The notes under the pieces were generated by a model. It had not been told where the DNA came from. It saw only the letters and a program-made list of their open reading frames with translations, and ran no database searches. A stretch of 64,000 nt of DNA from contig CAYSUN010000001.1 in NCBI GenBank assembly GCA_964434235.1, positions 1 to 64,000 of the forward strand, read 5' to 3'. Below are positions 15,896 to 25,999 of the stretch, piece by piece. Origin of the DNA: JABMRF01 sp964434235 (lineage in GTDB: Bacteria; Patescibacteriota; Patescibacteriia; UBA11705; JABHMO01). The position numbers and the translations under genes are program-made. Each line of letters opens with the position of its first letter. Position 1 is the first letter of the stretch.

Positions 15896-16597
15896 ATGAA
15901 AAAAGAAAAACAAGTCGCAGATGAAAAGTCTGCAGAAAAAAAATCTAAGTATAGTAAACCGCTGAGACAAAAAGGTGGAACTTACTTTTATTGTGGGTCA
16001 ATTATTGGAAGAAAAAATGTATTTGTAACCAAAGAGTATTTAGATCTTATGGCAAATGCATTTAAATCAACAGAGTTAAAAAAAGATGTTAAAAATTTAG
16101 CTTATGTTGTTATGCCTAATTACTTTTATTGGATTTTTAAGCTTAGTGAAAGGCAAGATGATCCTGTGCAAATTTATGCTGAAGTAAAGAAAGATGTTGG
16201 CGGAGCAATCCTAAAAAATCTAAAACAAGAAGTTGGTGAAGGTTCGTTCCAAATGCATGAATTGTTTAAGGGCAATGAAAGAGTGGCCAGATCTGCTCCT
16301 GAAAAATTGCTTTGGACATTTGAAATGTTTGGTAAAGAATTTGAAAGCTCAAAACGTTATCGAGTTTGGACACCAAAAACAGAAATTAGATTGATTGATA
16401 ACGATAAAATTTTGCATGATAAATTGCAAGTGATTAAAAAAGCTCCGATTTCTGAACGATGGAAAATGACAGAAAAATCTGAGGATTATCCATATTTATA
16501 TGTGGCCGAAGAATTGGAGAATGAAAATCAGGCCAAAACTAAGTTATCTGATTTCTTACCTATAATTAACATTGAATCAGCTGAAGTTTCAGCTTAA
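15896..16597 (+). CDS. Inactivated REP-associated tyrosine transposase (RAYT / IS200-like Y1) relative
   Basis: 233 aa. The layout follows RAYT proteins: an N-terminal YFYCGSIIGRKNVFV strand pair, the core LAYVVMPNYFYWIFKL where RAYTs have an LxYVLMPNHVHLL-type HUH motif, and a C-terminal YRVWTPKTEIRLIDND...EDYPYLY block matching the conserved RAYT ending (YQVWxxGxxxxLIDxD...PEDYPWSS type). Both HUH histidines are replaced by Tyr (N-Y-F-Y), and the expected catalytic Tyr helix reads LQVIKKAP. It therefore cannot be an active transposase of the known chemistry and is probably domesticated. The ends are Lys/Glu-rich. Its role is unknown; binding of REP-like palindromes is a reasonable guess. 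Confidence 0.7.
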   Translation: MKKEKQVADEKSAEKKSKYSKPLRQKGGTYFYCGSIIGRKNVFVTKEYLDLMANAFKSTELKKDVKNLAYVVMPNYFYWIFKLSERQDDPVQIYAEVKKDVGGAILKNLKQEVGEGSFQMHELFKGNERVARSAPEKLLWTFEMFGKEFESSKRYRVWTPKTEIRLIDNDKILHDKLQVIKKAPISERWKMTEKSEDYPYLYVAEELENENQAKTKLSDFLPIINIESAEVSA

Positions 16598-16658
16598 GAT
16601 TTATTTGGTTGTCGGGGGTGATTGAATTTTCGATTGCCCCTGACTGAGTGCAAAATAT

Positions 16659-18770
16659 ATGAAATACTTTTTATGTTTTATTATTATTTTTGGTCTAATT
16701 TTTTCGAATAGATCCATCGTTTCTCTGGCGCAAGCTTCTTTTGTGCAAAATACTATTTCTTACAGTGATATTAATCAATACATTGTGCTTAATTGCCAAA
16801 CAGAGGAATGTCAAAGTTGGTTTAATGAAATTTGGGAGTTAGATGAAAATCAAGTAGAAGATAATTCAGAAGTTGAGGATGATGAAATAAATAATTCTGA
16901 GCCAGGGGAGCAAGCCGAGGTCGAAGAAGAAACACAAGATGAAGAAGAGGTAAATCCAGAAATTATAGATAACCCTGATGAGGTGATTGACGAAGTTATA
17001 TATTCACCTGGACAAGTTTTAATTAATGAAATAATGGCAATTCCTGCACCTAATAATCCTGAATGGGTTGAAGTTTATAATGCTTCAGACTCTTCGATAA
17101 ATTTAAGTAATTGGAATTTGATTGAAGGAGCTGGTAAGAAAACTAGTTTAAGTGGGGTGATTAATTCTGGTGATTATAAAGTTTTTGATAAATCCAGTCT
17201 AAACAATGCTGGCGATATAGTTATATTGGAAGATCCTGCTGGTCAGATTATTGATCAAATTAGTTATGGCAATTGGGATGATGGCAATATTGATGATAAC
17301 GCACCTGTAAGCAACGTTGGTAATTCAATTATTTTGTTTGAAGGTGATTATAAACAAACAGAAGTGCCAACGCCCAATCAACAGAATATATTTCAATTAA
17401 TTGAAGAAGAAATAGCAGATAATACTGAAGTTGATGATAGCGCAGAACAAGTTCAAGATGATAACTCGGATCAAGATTCTTCAGAATTAGAAAACACCGA
17501 GGAAAGTGAGCAAGTAGAAGAAGTTCAGGAAATTGAAGAAGAAGAAATTATTGACCAAGTAGAGGAAGAACAATTTGATTTTCAATTTTCTAATGAAATT
17601 AGGATTAATGAGATTTTGGCTGATCCAGAAGGTAGCGATGAAGCTGAGTGGGTTGAATTATATAATTCAAGTTCAACAGATTTAGATTTGCGTGGTTGGG
17701 TTTTGGATGATGCTGAAAGTGGAAGTCAGCCATACTTAATCGAAGCTAGTTTAGTTGTAAAAGCCAATGATTATTTAGTCATAAAAAAAGAAGTTTCTAA
17801 GTTGAGTCTAAACAATACTAATGAAAGTGTTCGTTTGTTTGATCCAGCTGGTCTTATGATTGATTCGATTGATTATACCAAGGCTAATTCAGACATAAGT
17901 TTGGCATATTTTGATGATGGTTGGCAGGAAACTGAACTTTTAACACCCGGTTTTGTTAATGAAAAAGCTTTACTGCAAGTGTCCAGTTATTCAGAAGCTG
18001 AAACTGGCGATTACTATCAACTGGTTGAGGCTCTGGAAGCGAAAACTTTACCATTGAAAAGCAAAATTAAAGTTCAAGGGCAAGTTATTTCTTTGCCTGG
18101 TACATTTAGTAAAAATAATTTTTATGTTGATGGTTTACAAATTTATTATTCAAAAGCAGATTGGCCAGAGTTGGAATTGGCTGATTATGTAGAAGTTATG
18201 GGTACTATTTCTGAAAGTTATGGAGAGAGAAGACTTTTAATCAAAGATAAAGAAGATATTAAATTAATTGATAAACAAGAAGTTTTGATTCCTAGTGAGT
18301 ATTCTTCTGACAGTTTATCCTTTGATTTAGTTGGTCAGCTTGTGCAAGTAACTGGACAATTAGTGGCGAAAGAATCTAGTACGCTTGTTTTGGCTGATGA
18401 TTTAGGTGAAATGAAAGTTTATTTGAAGCAAAGTACTGGTTTGAAGGCTAGTTTATTTGAAGTAGGGGCAAATTTAAGTGTAACTGGCGTTTTGGGGCGA
18501 TATGAAGATGAGCTCAGGCTTTATCCGCGGGATGAAAATGATATTGTTAATTTAACATTGGCAAATATTGCTGTTGTCGGGGAAATTGTTGGAGGGACTC
18601 AAACTTTAGCGAGTGGAACAGAACATAGTCAAATGAAAAAAATAATATTGATTGTGTTTTCGCTTTTACTTGTAATTAATTTATTTTTTCTTGGGAAATA
18701 TAAAACTCAATTATTGCAAAAATTTATAAAGAAAGTTCCTTGGTTCAAGGGTCGCCCAGCCCTTGAATAA
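16659..18770 (+). CDS. Cell-surface protein with two lamin-tail domains and OB-like domain
   Basis: 703 aa. Signal peptide at 1-26; first lamin-tail domain ~122-235 (LINEIMAIPAPNNPEWVEVYN, then LSNWNLIEG); a Glu/Asp-rich linker ~240-305; second lamin-tail domain ~310-430 (INEILADPEGSDEAEWVELYN). A beta-rich segment ~445-640 resembles OB-fold repeats (KIKVQGQVISLPG, YVEVMGTI). A C-terminal membrane helix (~665-685) with a basic tail anchors it. Such lamin-tail proteins are common on bacterial surfaces; the acidic linkers look like spacers. The partner is unknown. It precedes the secretion operon but has its own gene spacing and a separate promoter follows it. Confidence 0.75.
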   Translation: MKYFLCFIIIFGLIFSNRSIVSLAQASFVQNTISYSDINQYIVLNCQTEECQSWFNEIWELDENQVEDNSEVEDDEINNSEPGEQAEVEEETQDEEEVNPEIIDNPDEVIDEVIYSPGQVLINEIMAIPAPNNPEWVEVYNASDSSINLSNWNLIEGAGKKTSLSGVINSGDYKVFDKSSLNNAGDIVILEDPAGQIIDQISYGNWDDGNIDDNAPVSNVGNSIILFEGDYKQTEVPTPNQQNIFQLIEEEIADNTEVDDSAEQVQDDNSDQDSSELENTEESEQVEEVQEIEEEEIIDQVEEEQFDFQFSNEIRINEILADPEGSDEAEWVELYNSSSTDLDLRGWVLDDAESGSQPYLIEASLVVKANDYLVIKKEVSKLSLNNTNESVRLFDPAGLMIDSIDYTKANSDISLAYFDDGWQETELLTPGFVNEKALLQVSSYSEAETGDYYQLVEALEAKTLPLKSKIKVQGQVISLPGTFSKNNFYVDGLQIYYSKADWPELELADYVEVMGTISESYGERRLLIKDKEDIKLIDKQEVLIPSEYSSDSLSFDLVGQLVQVTGQLVAKESSTLVLADDLGEMKVYLKQSTGLKASLFEVGANLSVTGVLGRYEDELRLYPRDENDIVNLTLANIAVVGEIVGGTQTLASGTEHSQMKKIILIVFSLLLVINLFFLGKYKTQLLQKFIKKVPWFKGRPALE

Positions 18771-18807
18771 TTAAATTTGCGTTGTGTACAACTTTTTGAT
18801 TTTAGCT

Positions 18808-18836
18808 TTGTTCCTAAACAAAAATTGTGTTATAAT
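18808..18836 (+). promoter_or_regulatory. Promoter of the secretion operon
   Basis: TTGTTC (18808-18813), 17 bp, TATAAT (18831-18836), with the ATG of the VirB6-like gene 25 bases further on. No SD follows. It would drive the genes from 18862 to 27907, which are tightly packed. Confidence 0.55.
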
Positions 18837-18861
18837 ATAATCAAGATTTAATATTACTTGA

Positions 18862-21800
18862 ATGCTCAGTCAGTTCAAGAAAATTTTTCATAGCCTTAGT
18901 GATAAACTGGGAAAGATATTCCGCTTTGTTAGGTTTTTGATTTGGCCAAAAAATAAGTGGGTCGGTAGGTTGATGCCTTTTGGTTTTGTGGCTGGTTTGC
19001 TTCCATTGACTGTTCATGCTGGTTTGTCTGAATTTCTTCTGTTCTTATTAAATTTCCTTTTATTTAAAATTGCTCAATTGCTGGGTTGGATTGTTATGCA
19101 GATATTCGGAGTAGTTTTGATTGTTTCATCTTATAATAATTTTGTTACTCATCCAGCAGTTATCAAAGGTTGGGTCTTGATGCGCGACATGTGTAATTTG
19201 TTTTTTGTGATGATTTTGCTTGTTATTGCTTTCATGGTTATTTTGCAAGTTAAAAAGTATGAGCCAACAAAAATGCTGTACCGAGTAGTGTTAGCTGCAA
19301 TTTTGGTTAATTTTTCTAAATTGATTTGTGGTATAGTTATAGATTTTGCTCAGGTTGTAATGATGACTTTTGTTAATGGATATGCAGCTTCAGCTGGTGG
19401 TAATTTAGTTAATGCTTTAAATTTGGATAGTTTATTATCGCTCAGTACTGATGAAAATATGGACACTGAAGCTGCTTTCCAGATAACAGTAGCCATGATA
19501 GCAGCGATTGTTGTTTTAGTGGCGACTATTGTCGTTGTTTTCTTTATTTTAATTTTGTTAACACTTCGAATAACTCAATTGTGGATATTAGTAGTTTTAT
19601 CTCCATTTGCTTTTACTTTGGAAGCAGTACCAGTAGGGGGGTTTCAACAGCAAGCGTCCAAGTGGTTTACTCAATTTGGTTGGACAGTAGCAGTTGGTCC
19701 GTTTATGGCTTTTTTCCTTTGGCTTAGTTTACTTGTTATGTCTGATCCTGGAGCAATAGTTGGAGACCTGAGTACAGCTAGAAAAGTTCAATCAGTTAAT
19801 AAGGCAAACTTTACTGATACGGGTGGCCATGCAACGGCCACAACAATGGAAGGTCTAACTCAAGCGGCTATTGGTTTGTCTATGCTTTTTGGTTCATTGA
19901 TGATTGCTCAGGAAGCTGGAGGTATGATCGGTGATATGGCTTCAAAGGGTGTAGCTTCAACAAAATCAGCTACAAAGTGGGCTGCTAATAAAATGACAGG
20001 TGGCGTGGCTGAAAAAGGTGGTGCAGCTGTCAAAGGTTATCAAGCAAAACGTAATGAGTTTAAACAATTAAAATTGGCTAAATATGGACGAGCAGGAGAA
20101 AAAGTTATGGGTCTTCAGGCACAAGCGGGTAGAGTTCCTGGATTTCTTCTTAAAAATGTAGCGAGTGGTATTGGAGCAGTTGGAAAGGCAATTGATAAAA
20201 AGCGAGATGCAGCAAGAACTCCAGAAGAACGAGCAGAAAGAGCTAAAAAGAAAGAAGATAAGGCCAAGAATAAAAAAAAGAAAAGAGATAACCGAGCTAA
20301 ACAGATAGACAAATATAAGAATAGCGCTTTCGGCAAAACCATGACAAAAAATTGGCAGAGTACAAATCCTATGGCTGAGATGTTTGCTAAACGAATTAAA
20401 ACTGCACACCAAAATACAAAAAATGGTGAAGCAAAAGAATATTTGGCTGGTAAAACATTGGATGAACTAAAAGAAATTGCTAAAAATACCAGCATGCCTA
20501 GTACTATTAGAAATATGGGTGCCTTGGAACTTTCTAGAAAAGGTTATGAGGATGACGGTGATGATGTCGCACCAAACGAGAGAATGTCTGCTATAGAATA
20601 TGCTAGAAATGCTCGTAATGATTTAGTTCGGTCTGGTGATAAGGAATCACTAAAAGCGTTTGATGATAATCTTGAAAAAGGACAGGCTAATATTTTATTC
20701 CATATCTCAACTGATGCTGAAAAGACTGCAATGGCTAAAAGGATGCAAAAAGGAGACTTGGAGATGAAAAGCCAGGGGCCAGAAGCTTTTGGAGATGTTG
20801 AGTTTATGGATTTTTATCGTAAAACGGTTGGAAACAAAAAATTTACTTCGACTATAAAAGATGCGTCTGGACGTGGTGAAGCTTATAGTGATGCAGTTAA
20901 AGGCTCCATGCCAAATATGGCTGAGCGTGTACATGTAGATTTAGCTGAACGTGGAAGTGCCGAAGGAATACAAAGAGAATTTGATTCACGCAAAGCCAAG
21001 TTGGATAAACAAATACAAGATGCGGAAATTTTAGGCAAGCCAGATGATGTCGCAAGATTGAAAACTGAAAAAAATAAATTAGATCTCAATGGTGTTGGTG
21101 CGGAGATTAGAAAACAAATTGAAAAAGATCGAGATGGCTTTCAAAATACTCAAGCTTCAATTACTGGTAGTCTTGAGGATGCTTTTGGTGATAGAGATAA
21201 TACAACTGGTAAATTAGATGGAAACATGTCATCTAAGGCGTTAGAAAAAATGGCAAAATATATAAAAAAGTCTGCAGGAAAAAATTTGGCTAATCTGGGT
21301 ATTGATAAGTCAGCTGAGAAGGCAGAGAGCGAGGATCCAGATAGTGACAAGAAACCATCTACATCAACTATAGATACTTTAGCGGATAACGTGAGCGAAA
21401 ATCAATTAGTTCAAATGCTTAGGTCTGGTGAGGATGGAGCTGGTGACAAAGTTAATATTCTAGTAAGTAGAATGTTGACTAGAGCAGACGATCCGGAAAA
21501 TTCTAACTTAAAGGCGAGGTTGCAAACAATGTTACAGAAAAATAATGAGATAGTTGGTAGTTTAGATGATGATGTCAGAAGGCGGGCGACGGAAAATTTC
21601 CCACCGGCCGAACCAAAGGCTGACAAAAAGGACGACAAAGATAATAAAGATCAACAAGGGCAACAAGCTTCAAGCGGGGACAATGCTCAATCTGGAAGTG
21701 GTCAAGATAAACCTCAATCTAAATCTAAACCTAAACCACAGGCTCAATCCCAGGCTGATAGCAGTAGTTATACTTATAAAATTGGTGAGCCAGTTGAAAT

Positions 21801-22011
21801 TAAGGGTGATGATGGCACAGTTCAGAAGTGTGAATATGCTGGGCAAGCAAACACGCAAGGTCATGTAAGAATTAAACAACAAAATGGCGATGTTATTGAA
21901 AGAAAATTAGACACTGTTTTGTTTACTAATAAAGTAATAGCTGAAAACATGAGAAAAGATCGAGATGCATTTATGAAAAATAGATCTGGTGGTTATGATA
22001 CTCAAGCATAA
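18862..22011 (+). CDS. VirB6/TrbL-like membrane channel protein of a type IV secretion-like system
   Basis: 1049 aa. Residues ~35-360 contain about seven to eight hydrophobic helices with the polytopic VirB6/TrbL layout, including an RITQLWILVVLSPFAFTLEA segment near 235-255, where VirB6-type proteins have a conserved Trp-containing patch. From ~370 on the protein is hydrophilic: Lys/Arg/Ala-rich 400-500, then Asp/Lys/Glu-rich helical sequence and a Gln/Ser/Lys low-complexity stretch (~920-965), ending in a small beta-rich segment (YKIGEPVEIKGDDGTVQKCE). It would form the inner-membrane channel with a very large cytoplasmic tail. The co-transcribed PrgI and VirB4 genes support the assignment. 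Confidence 0.75.
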   Translation: MLSQFKKIFHSLSDKLGKIFRFVRFLIWPKNKWVGRLMPFGFVAGLLPLTVHAGLSEFLLFLLNFLLFKIAQLLGWIVMQIFGVVLIVSSYNNFVTHPAVIKGWVLMRDMCNLFFVMILLVIAFMVILQVKKYEPTKMLYRVVLAAILVNFSKLICGIVIDFAQVVMMTFVNGYAASAGGNLVNALNLDSLLSLSTDENMDTEAAFQITVAMIAAIVVLVATIVVVFFILILLTLRITQLWILVVLSPFAFTLEAVPVGGFQQQASKWFTQFGWTVAVGPFMAFFLWLSLLVMSDPGAIVGDLSTARKVQSVNKANFTDTGGHATATTMEGLTQAAIGLSMLFGSLMIAQEAGGMIGDMASKGVASTKSATKWAANKMTGGVAEKGGAAVKGYQAKRNEFKQLKLAKYGRAGEKVMGLQAQAGRVPGFLLKNVASGIGAVGKAIDKKRDAARTPEERAERAKKKEDKAKNKKKKRDNRAKQIDKYKNSAFGKTMTKNWQSTNPMAEMFAKRIKTAHQNTKNGEAKEYLAGKTLDELKEIAKNTSMPSTIRNMGALELSRKGYEDDGDDVAPNERMSAIEYARNARNDLVRSGDKESLKAFDDNLEKGQANILFHISTDAEKTAMAKRMQKGDLEMKSQGPEAFGDVEFMDFYRKTVGNKKFTSTIKDASGRGEAYSDAVKGSMPNMAERVHVDLAERGSAEGIQREFDSRKAKLDKQIQDAEILGKPDDVARLKTEKNKLDLNGVGAEIRKQIEKDRDGFQNTQASITGSLEDAFGDRDNTTGKLDGNMSSKALEKMAKYIKKSAGKNLANLGIDKSAEKAESEDPDSDKKPSTSTIDTLADNVSENQLVQMLRSGEDGAGDKVNILVSRMLTRADDPENSNLKARLQTMLQKNNEIVGSLDDDVRRRATENFPPAEPKADKKDDKDNKDQQGQQASSGDNAQSGSGQDKPQSKSKPKPQAQSQADSSSYTYKIGEPVEIKGDDGTVQKCEYAGQANTQGHVRIKQQNGDVIERKLDTVLFTNKVIAENMRKDRDAFMKNRSGGYDTQA

Positions 22012-22023
22012 TAATTTATTAAA

Positions 22024-23586
22024 ATGACTACAAATAAAAAAACAATTCCAGTACTAAAACAAATAGAACTACCAGAAAACGTAGCCAATGCTTTGTATAG
22101 CGAATTCGGTTATTCTTTAAATAATCAAATTAATAATGAACATGAATTAACTGTTATTCAAAGTTTTTCACTTGTGAAATTGCAAAATGATTTGTTTTTC
22201 AAAAAAGTTGAAGTGTCTGATATTGTACAAGAAATAATTGAGTGTTTGGGTATAAATAAAATCAAGGCAAAAAAAATTGCTTTAGATGTTTTGGGTAAAA
22301 AAATGTTATTACTTGATACTAAGTGGTTTGAGGGCGAAGTAAGTAAAAAAATAACCGAGCTTGGTGGAAATGTCAAAGATTATAAAGAAATCACTAATAA
22401 GTATATTGAAGAGGTTGTCCAAGAAACATTTTATCGTGAATTGTCAGAACAAAAAGAAAAACAAGCTGAAGAGGCGGAAAAATTAAGTCTTGTGGAAGAG
22501 ATTGAAGCAGAGGCAGCGGTAGTTAAAGATCCTGAAGGAGAGAAAAAAGCAGCGATCGAAATATTTAGTAATAAGCTCAAAGATTTGTTGTATGTTAATG
22601 ATTATGTGTTGAAAATTGAATTAAATATTAGATTGATTACGTTGCTTTTGCAAGAAATGGATGAAGGTGAATTAAAATCTTTTCATAGCAACTTGTTAAA
22701 AGCGATAAAAGAAAATCAAGAATTGATTACTGAACAAAAGATTAATTTAAAAGGCGAATTAGTCGAGCCAACTGTGGCTAATTGGGTCAAAAATTTTATT
22801 CGTGAAGTTGGTTTGGAGGGATCTCAAGTAAACTCATTGAAAAAAGCTAAATATTTAAGTAGCGCTGATAATATTCAAGGTTTAAATGAAAACGAGAAAA
22901 GAGCAGTTGGTAATTTGTTTTTCCTTTATACTGCCCTAGAAACTTTTTACATTTTGGTGGAAAAATCTGGCATTGATGATGTTCTGATACTGCAGTTAAC
23001 TCCAGAAGAACAACAAGAGTTGAAGCAAGATGTGAAAAAAGCTGAAGAAGAAGATGACAAACAGTCAAAAACAAAATTAAATGAAGCTGGTGAATCAAAA
23101 CCTGTGGATATTATGCAGTTGTATTTAGGTAGAGCTGAAGATAGAGAAAAAATCGACACAATTAAACAGCAATTATCAATAGATACTCGTCGAGAATACG
23201 ATAAAGTGGCTGATTACTTGAATGAAAATTTAAAGTCTAGATTTAAATTAAATATTATTGCGGCTATTGAGCTTTTGGCAGAAATTGGGTCGCTTGATGA
23301 TTTACTTGCTCACGATGAAAGATATCAAGCGTATATGTACGGATTTTTTAAGCGTAATAATTTACAAGGTGAAGAAATCGAGTTCAAAAAAAATCCAGTG
23401 CAAGCTAAGTACGTTCAATATTTCTTAATGTTTGTATTTATGGAAAGACTTGGAATGAATAATGACAAAGCTGCTAGATTGGCTGCTAATGTTTCTCAAA
23501 TATTTATGGCTCAAGGTGTTAGTCAATATGCTCAATTAGCGTACCTTGATTTGAATGATCATCAATTTAAATGGAGTGATTTATGA
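22024..23586 (+). CDS. Unknown soluble protein of the secretion operon, 520 aa
   Basis: No domain recognised. Highly charged and helical, with no signal peptide or membrane helix; Glu/Lys-rich coiled-coil-like stretches lie at ~140-175 and ~330-355. It starts 12 bases after the VirB6-like gene and its TGA overlaps the next ATG (ATGA at 23583-23586), so translation is probably coupled. It is likely a cytoplasmic component or substrate-handling factor of the machine (inference from position only). Confidence 0.65.
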   Translation: MTTNKKTIPVLKQIELPENVANALYSEFGYSLNNQINNEHELTVIQSFSLVKLQNDLFFKKVEVSDIVQEIIECLGINKIKAKKIALDVLGKKMLLLDTKWFEGEVSKKITELGGNVKDYKEITNKYIEEVVQETFYRELSEQKEKQAEEAEKLSLVEEIEAEAAVVKDPEGEKKAAIEIFSNKLKDLLYVNDYVLKIELNIRLITLLLQEMDEGELKSFHSNLLKAIKENQELITEQKINLKGELVEPTVANWVKNFIREVGLEGSQVNSLKKAKYLSSADNIQGLNENEKRAVGNLFFLYTALETFYILVEKSGIDDVLILQLTPEEQQELKQDVKKAEEEDDKQSKTKLNEAGESKPVDIMQLYLGRAEDREKIDTIKQQLSIDTRREYDKVADYLNENLKSRFKLNIIAAIELLAEIGSLDDLLAHDERYQAYMYGFFKRNNLQGEEIEFKKNPVQAKYVQYFLMFVFMERLGMNNDKAARLAANVSQIFMAQGVSQYAQLAYLDLNDHQFKWSDL

Positions 23587-24803
23587 TATCTAATTTACAA
23601 GATGGCTATGTCTTGGTCAAAGATAAGGATGGAGAACTGAAATATTACAAAGAGGGAAAATTCTTCAGTATTGCAGAAATAGAAAAACAAAGACAAATAG
23701 CTTTACAAAAAAATACTAGTCCGAAAGAAAAAGTAGAACTTAAACCTGCTTATAGTTTTGATACTGTTAAACGTTCGGTTCAAGTTAAACAACCAGATCA
23801 AGTGAAGCAATCAGTTCAAGTTAGGCAACTGCCTGAAGATATAAGAAAAGAATTAAGAAAAATTGGTCCAGAAATAGAAATCCCTAAATCGCACAAAAAA
23901 CCTATTTTTCCGAGTAAATTGAAACCCTTGGATCTTGAACCAGAAGAGTTGAAACCGCACAGTGATTTTCATGAAAGAAGAAATCAAGATCAAGAATTGG
24001 TGCAAAAAAAAGTTGACGAAGTGATTGAAAGATTGAAAATTAAATTTAGTGATTCAAGTATAGAAAAAAGATTTAGAAATATTCTTCTAACTTATTTTCG
24101 TGGTATTCGTAAAGACAAAGAATTAGTCTATGTGCTTGGTTTGCCTAAAATAAGTGGTGGCATGGAATTGGATGACACGAAGATTAAGATTATTTTGTCA
24201 GTTATTAACCAGCATGTGGAAGAATTAGAAAAAGATAGAAGACATTTGGCCAGTAAACCGTTGGCTGATGATATTCAAGCGGTTGCTGATATGGAGCATA
24301 GATTGGCTCCACCACCACCAGCGATTATTCAAGATAATTCAAAGAATAATCAAGTGGAAAAAAATAGATTTCAGGCTAGGACTATGCCTAAGCCAGCTAT
24401 TCAGCGTCCAACGCCAGTTAGTTTGAGTGCTAAAAGACCAGATAGACCGACAATTACAGATATAAAAAGAAGACGTTTAATTGGGCCAGTCGAAGAACTT
24501 GAAATGATGAATATAGAAAATTTAAGAAGATTGGGAGAGAATGAACATGAAATTATGGAAGAAGTTTTGGAAAAAATTCAGATTTTAGCAGAGCAATCTT
24601 TATTAAAAAAGATTGAAGGTATTAATGCGTGGAAAAGTTCAGCTATCTATAAACTTTATTTGCAAATGACCTATGAAGCTATTGTGAATAAGCGAAGTAT
24701 TGCTGATATTATTGAACAACGGCAATTGAAAAATCAAGAAACTTTAACTTTAAGTGAATATGAAATGTTAGGAAATATAAATTCTAAATTGAATCTAGCC
24801 TAA
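23583..24803 (+). CDS. Unknown soluble protein of the secretion operon, 406 aa
   Basis: No domain recognised. The first ~30 residues (DGYVLVKDKDGELKYYKEGK) read like a small beta-hairpin repeat. A VKQ-rich linker (60-80) and a Pro-rich segment (~240-300, with a PPPP run) separate two helical regions (~130-220 and ~300-400). It overlaps the previous gene by 4 bases and ends one base before the PrgI ATG, so it is part of one tightly coupled operon. The architecture suggests a cytoplasmic adaptor (inference). Confidence 0.65.
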   Translation: MISNLQDGYVLVKDKDGELKYYKEGKFFSIAEIEKQRQIALQKNTSPKEKVELKPAYSFDTVKRSVQVKQPDQVKQSVQVRQLPEDIRKELRKIGPEIEIPKSHKKPIFPSKLKPLDLEPEELKPHSDFHERRNQDQELVQKKVDEVIERLKIKFSDSSIEKRFRNILLTYFRGIRKDKELVYVLGLPKISGGMELDDTKIKIILSVINQHVEELEKDRRHLASKPLADDIQAVADMEHRLAPPPPAIIQDNSKNNQVEKNRFQARTMPKPAIQRPTPVSLSAKRPDRPTITDIKRRRLIGPVEELEMMNIENLRRLGENEHEIMEEVLEKIQILAEQSLLKKIEGINAWKSSAIYKLYLQMTYEAIVNKRSIADIIEQRQLKNQETLTLSEYEMLGNINSKLNLA

Positions 24804-24804
24804 T

Positions 24805-25263
24805 ATGCAACAATTTTTAGTCCCACAATTTATTGACGTTGAAGACAAAATCATCGGTCCTATTACCACAAGACAGTTTGTGGAAGTTTTGGCGGGTGTT
24901 TTGTTTACTTTTATTTTTTATAAACTTTTAGCTTTTACATATTTTATTTTTGCAGCAATAATTATTTTGCCTTCAACTGGAATTATTGCTTTTGCAAAAG
25001 TTAGTGGACGGCCAATTCATTTTTTCTTGTTAAACTTTTTGCAAACTAGTAAAAGGCCAGCTCTTCGAGTTTGGAATCGGGCAGCCTATGTTAAGCAAGT
25101 TCAAGAAATAAAAAGTGAAATTAAGGAAAAGCCAAAGCCCCAGATTGTTAAAAATGTAATTTCCGGTTCAAGGTTAAGAGACGTTTCTTTGATTGTTAAT
25201 ACTGGTGGCGTTTATGAGTCGCATGAACCTGTTGTTGATGATAAATTAATGGCTAATAAATAA
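24805..25263 (+). CDS. PrgI family protein (VirB3-like)
   Basis: 152 aa. Residues 1-95 fit PrgI, the VirB3-like inner-membrane component of Gram-positive type IV secretion: a short N-terminus QFLVPQFIDVEDKIIGPITT, two closely spaced membrane helices (~28-65), then GRPIHFFLLNFLQ. The C-terminal 60 residues are a hydrophilic extension. PrgI genes normally precede the VirB4-type ATPase gene, as here. It would link the ATPase to the VirB6-like channel. Confidence 0.85.
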   Translation: MQQFLVPQFIDVEDKIIGPITTRQFVEVLAGVLFTFIFYKLLAFTYFIFAAIIILPSTGIIAFAKVSGRPIHFFLLNFLQTSKRPALRVWNRAAYVKQVQEIKSEIKEKPKPQIVKNVISGSRLRDVSLIVNTGGVYESHEPVVDDKLMANK

Positions 25264-25297
25264 ATTTATATAAGTTAACATAAGATTATCAAGAAAT

Positions 25298-25966
25298 ATG
25301 GCTACAAAAAGCAGAATAACAACATCAACACAACTTTTTTTGGATATTGCAGAAATAAAAAATAATACTGTAATAATGAAAGATGGAACACTTCGAGCAG
25401 TTTTAATGGTTTCAAGTGTCAATTTTGCCCTTAAATCTGAAGATGAGCAAGAAGCTTTGGTTTCTTCTTATGTAACCTTTTTGAATTATTTAGATTTCCC
25501 ATTACAAATAGTAATTCAATCCAGGAAATTGGATATTGATAACTATTTAAAGAGAATAGAAGTTGCAGAAAAAGATTTAACTAATGAATTGCTTAAAAAA
25601 CAAATAGTTGATTATAAAAATTATATTAATGAATTGGTTGAACTTGGTGATATTATGACTAAACATTTTTTTGTTGTTGTGCCGTACAGTGTTTTGGAAA
25701 GCAAGAAAAATGGATTTTTTGATAAAGTAGGTGCAGTTTTCACTCCGGCAAGAGTAATTCGTCTTAAAACTGATAAATTTGAAAAATATTTACATGATTT
25801 AAATCAAAGAGTTGAGCATGTTTCTTCTAATATTACTTCACTTGGCATTACAGCAGTTCGATTGGATACCCAAAGTTTAATAGAGCTTTATTATAATGTT
25901 TATAATCCTGTTATGGCCAAGAGCCAAAAATTAGTAGATATTGATGAGCTAAGGGTAGAAAGATAA
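25298..25966 (+). CDS. VirB4 N-terminal-domain-like protein, encoded separately
   Basis: 222 aa. It begins like the N-terminal domain of TraC/VirB4 ATPases (STQLFLDIAEIKNNTVIMKD, with LRAVLMVSSVNFALKSEDE after it), contains the typical FLNYLDFPLQIVIQSRKLD segment and the helical NYINELVELGDIMTKHFFVVV region, and ends before any Walker motif. The ATPase gene 33 bases downstream has a shortened N-terminus of its own. The domain therefore appears as a separate subunit, a split seen directly from the order of motifs. Confidence 0.7.
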   Translation: MATKSRITTSTQLFLDIAEIKNNTVIMKDGTLRAVLMVSSVNFALKSEDEQEALVSSYVTFLNYLDFPLQIVIQSRKLDIDNYLKRIEVAEKDLTNELLKKQIVDYKNYINELVELGDIMTKHFFVVVPYSVLESKKNGFFDKVGAVFTPARVIRLKTDKFEKYLHDLNQRVEHVSSNITSLGITAVRLDTQSLIELYYNVYNPVMAKSQKLVDIDELRVER

Positions 25967-25999
25967 TAATTTATAATTTTAAATCTTGTATAATAAAAT

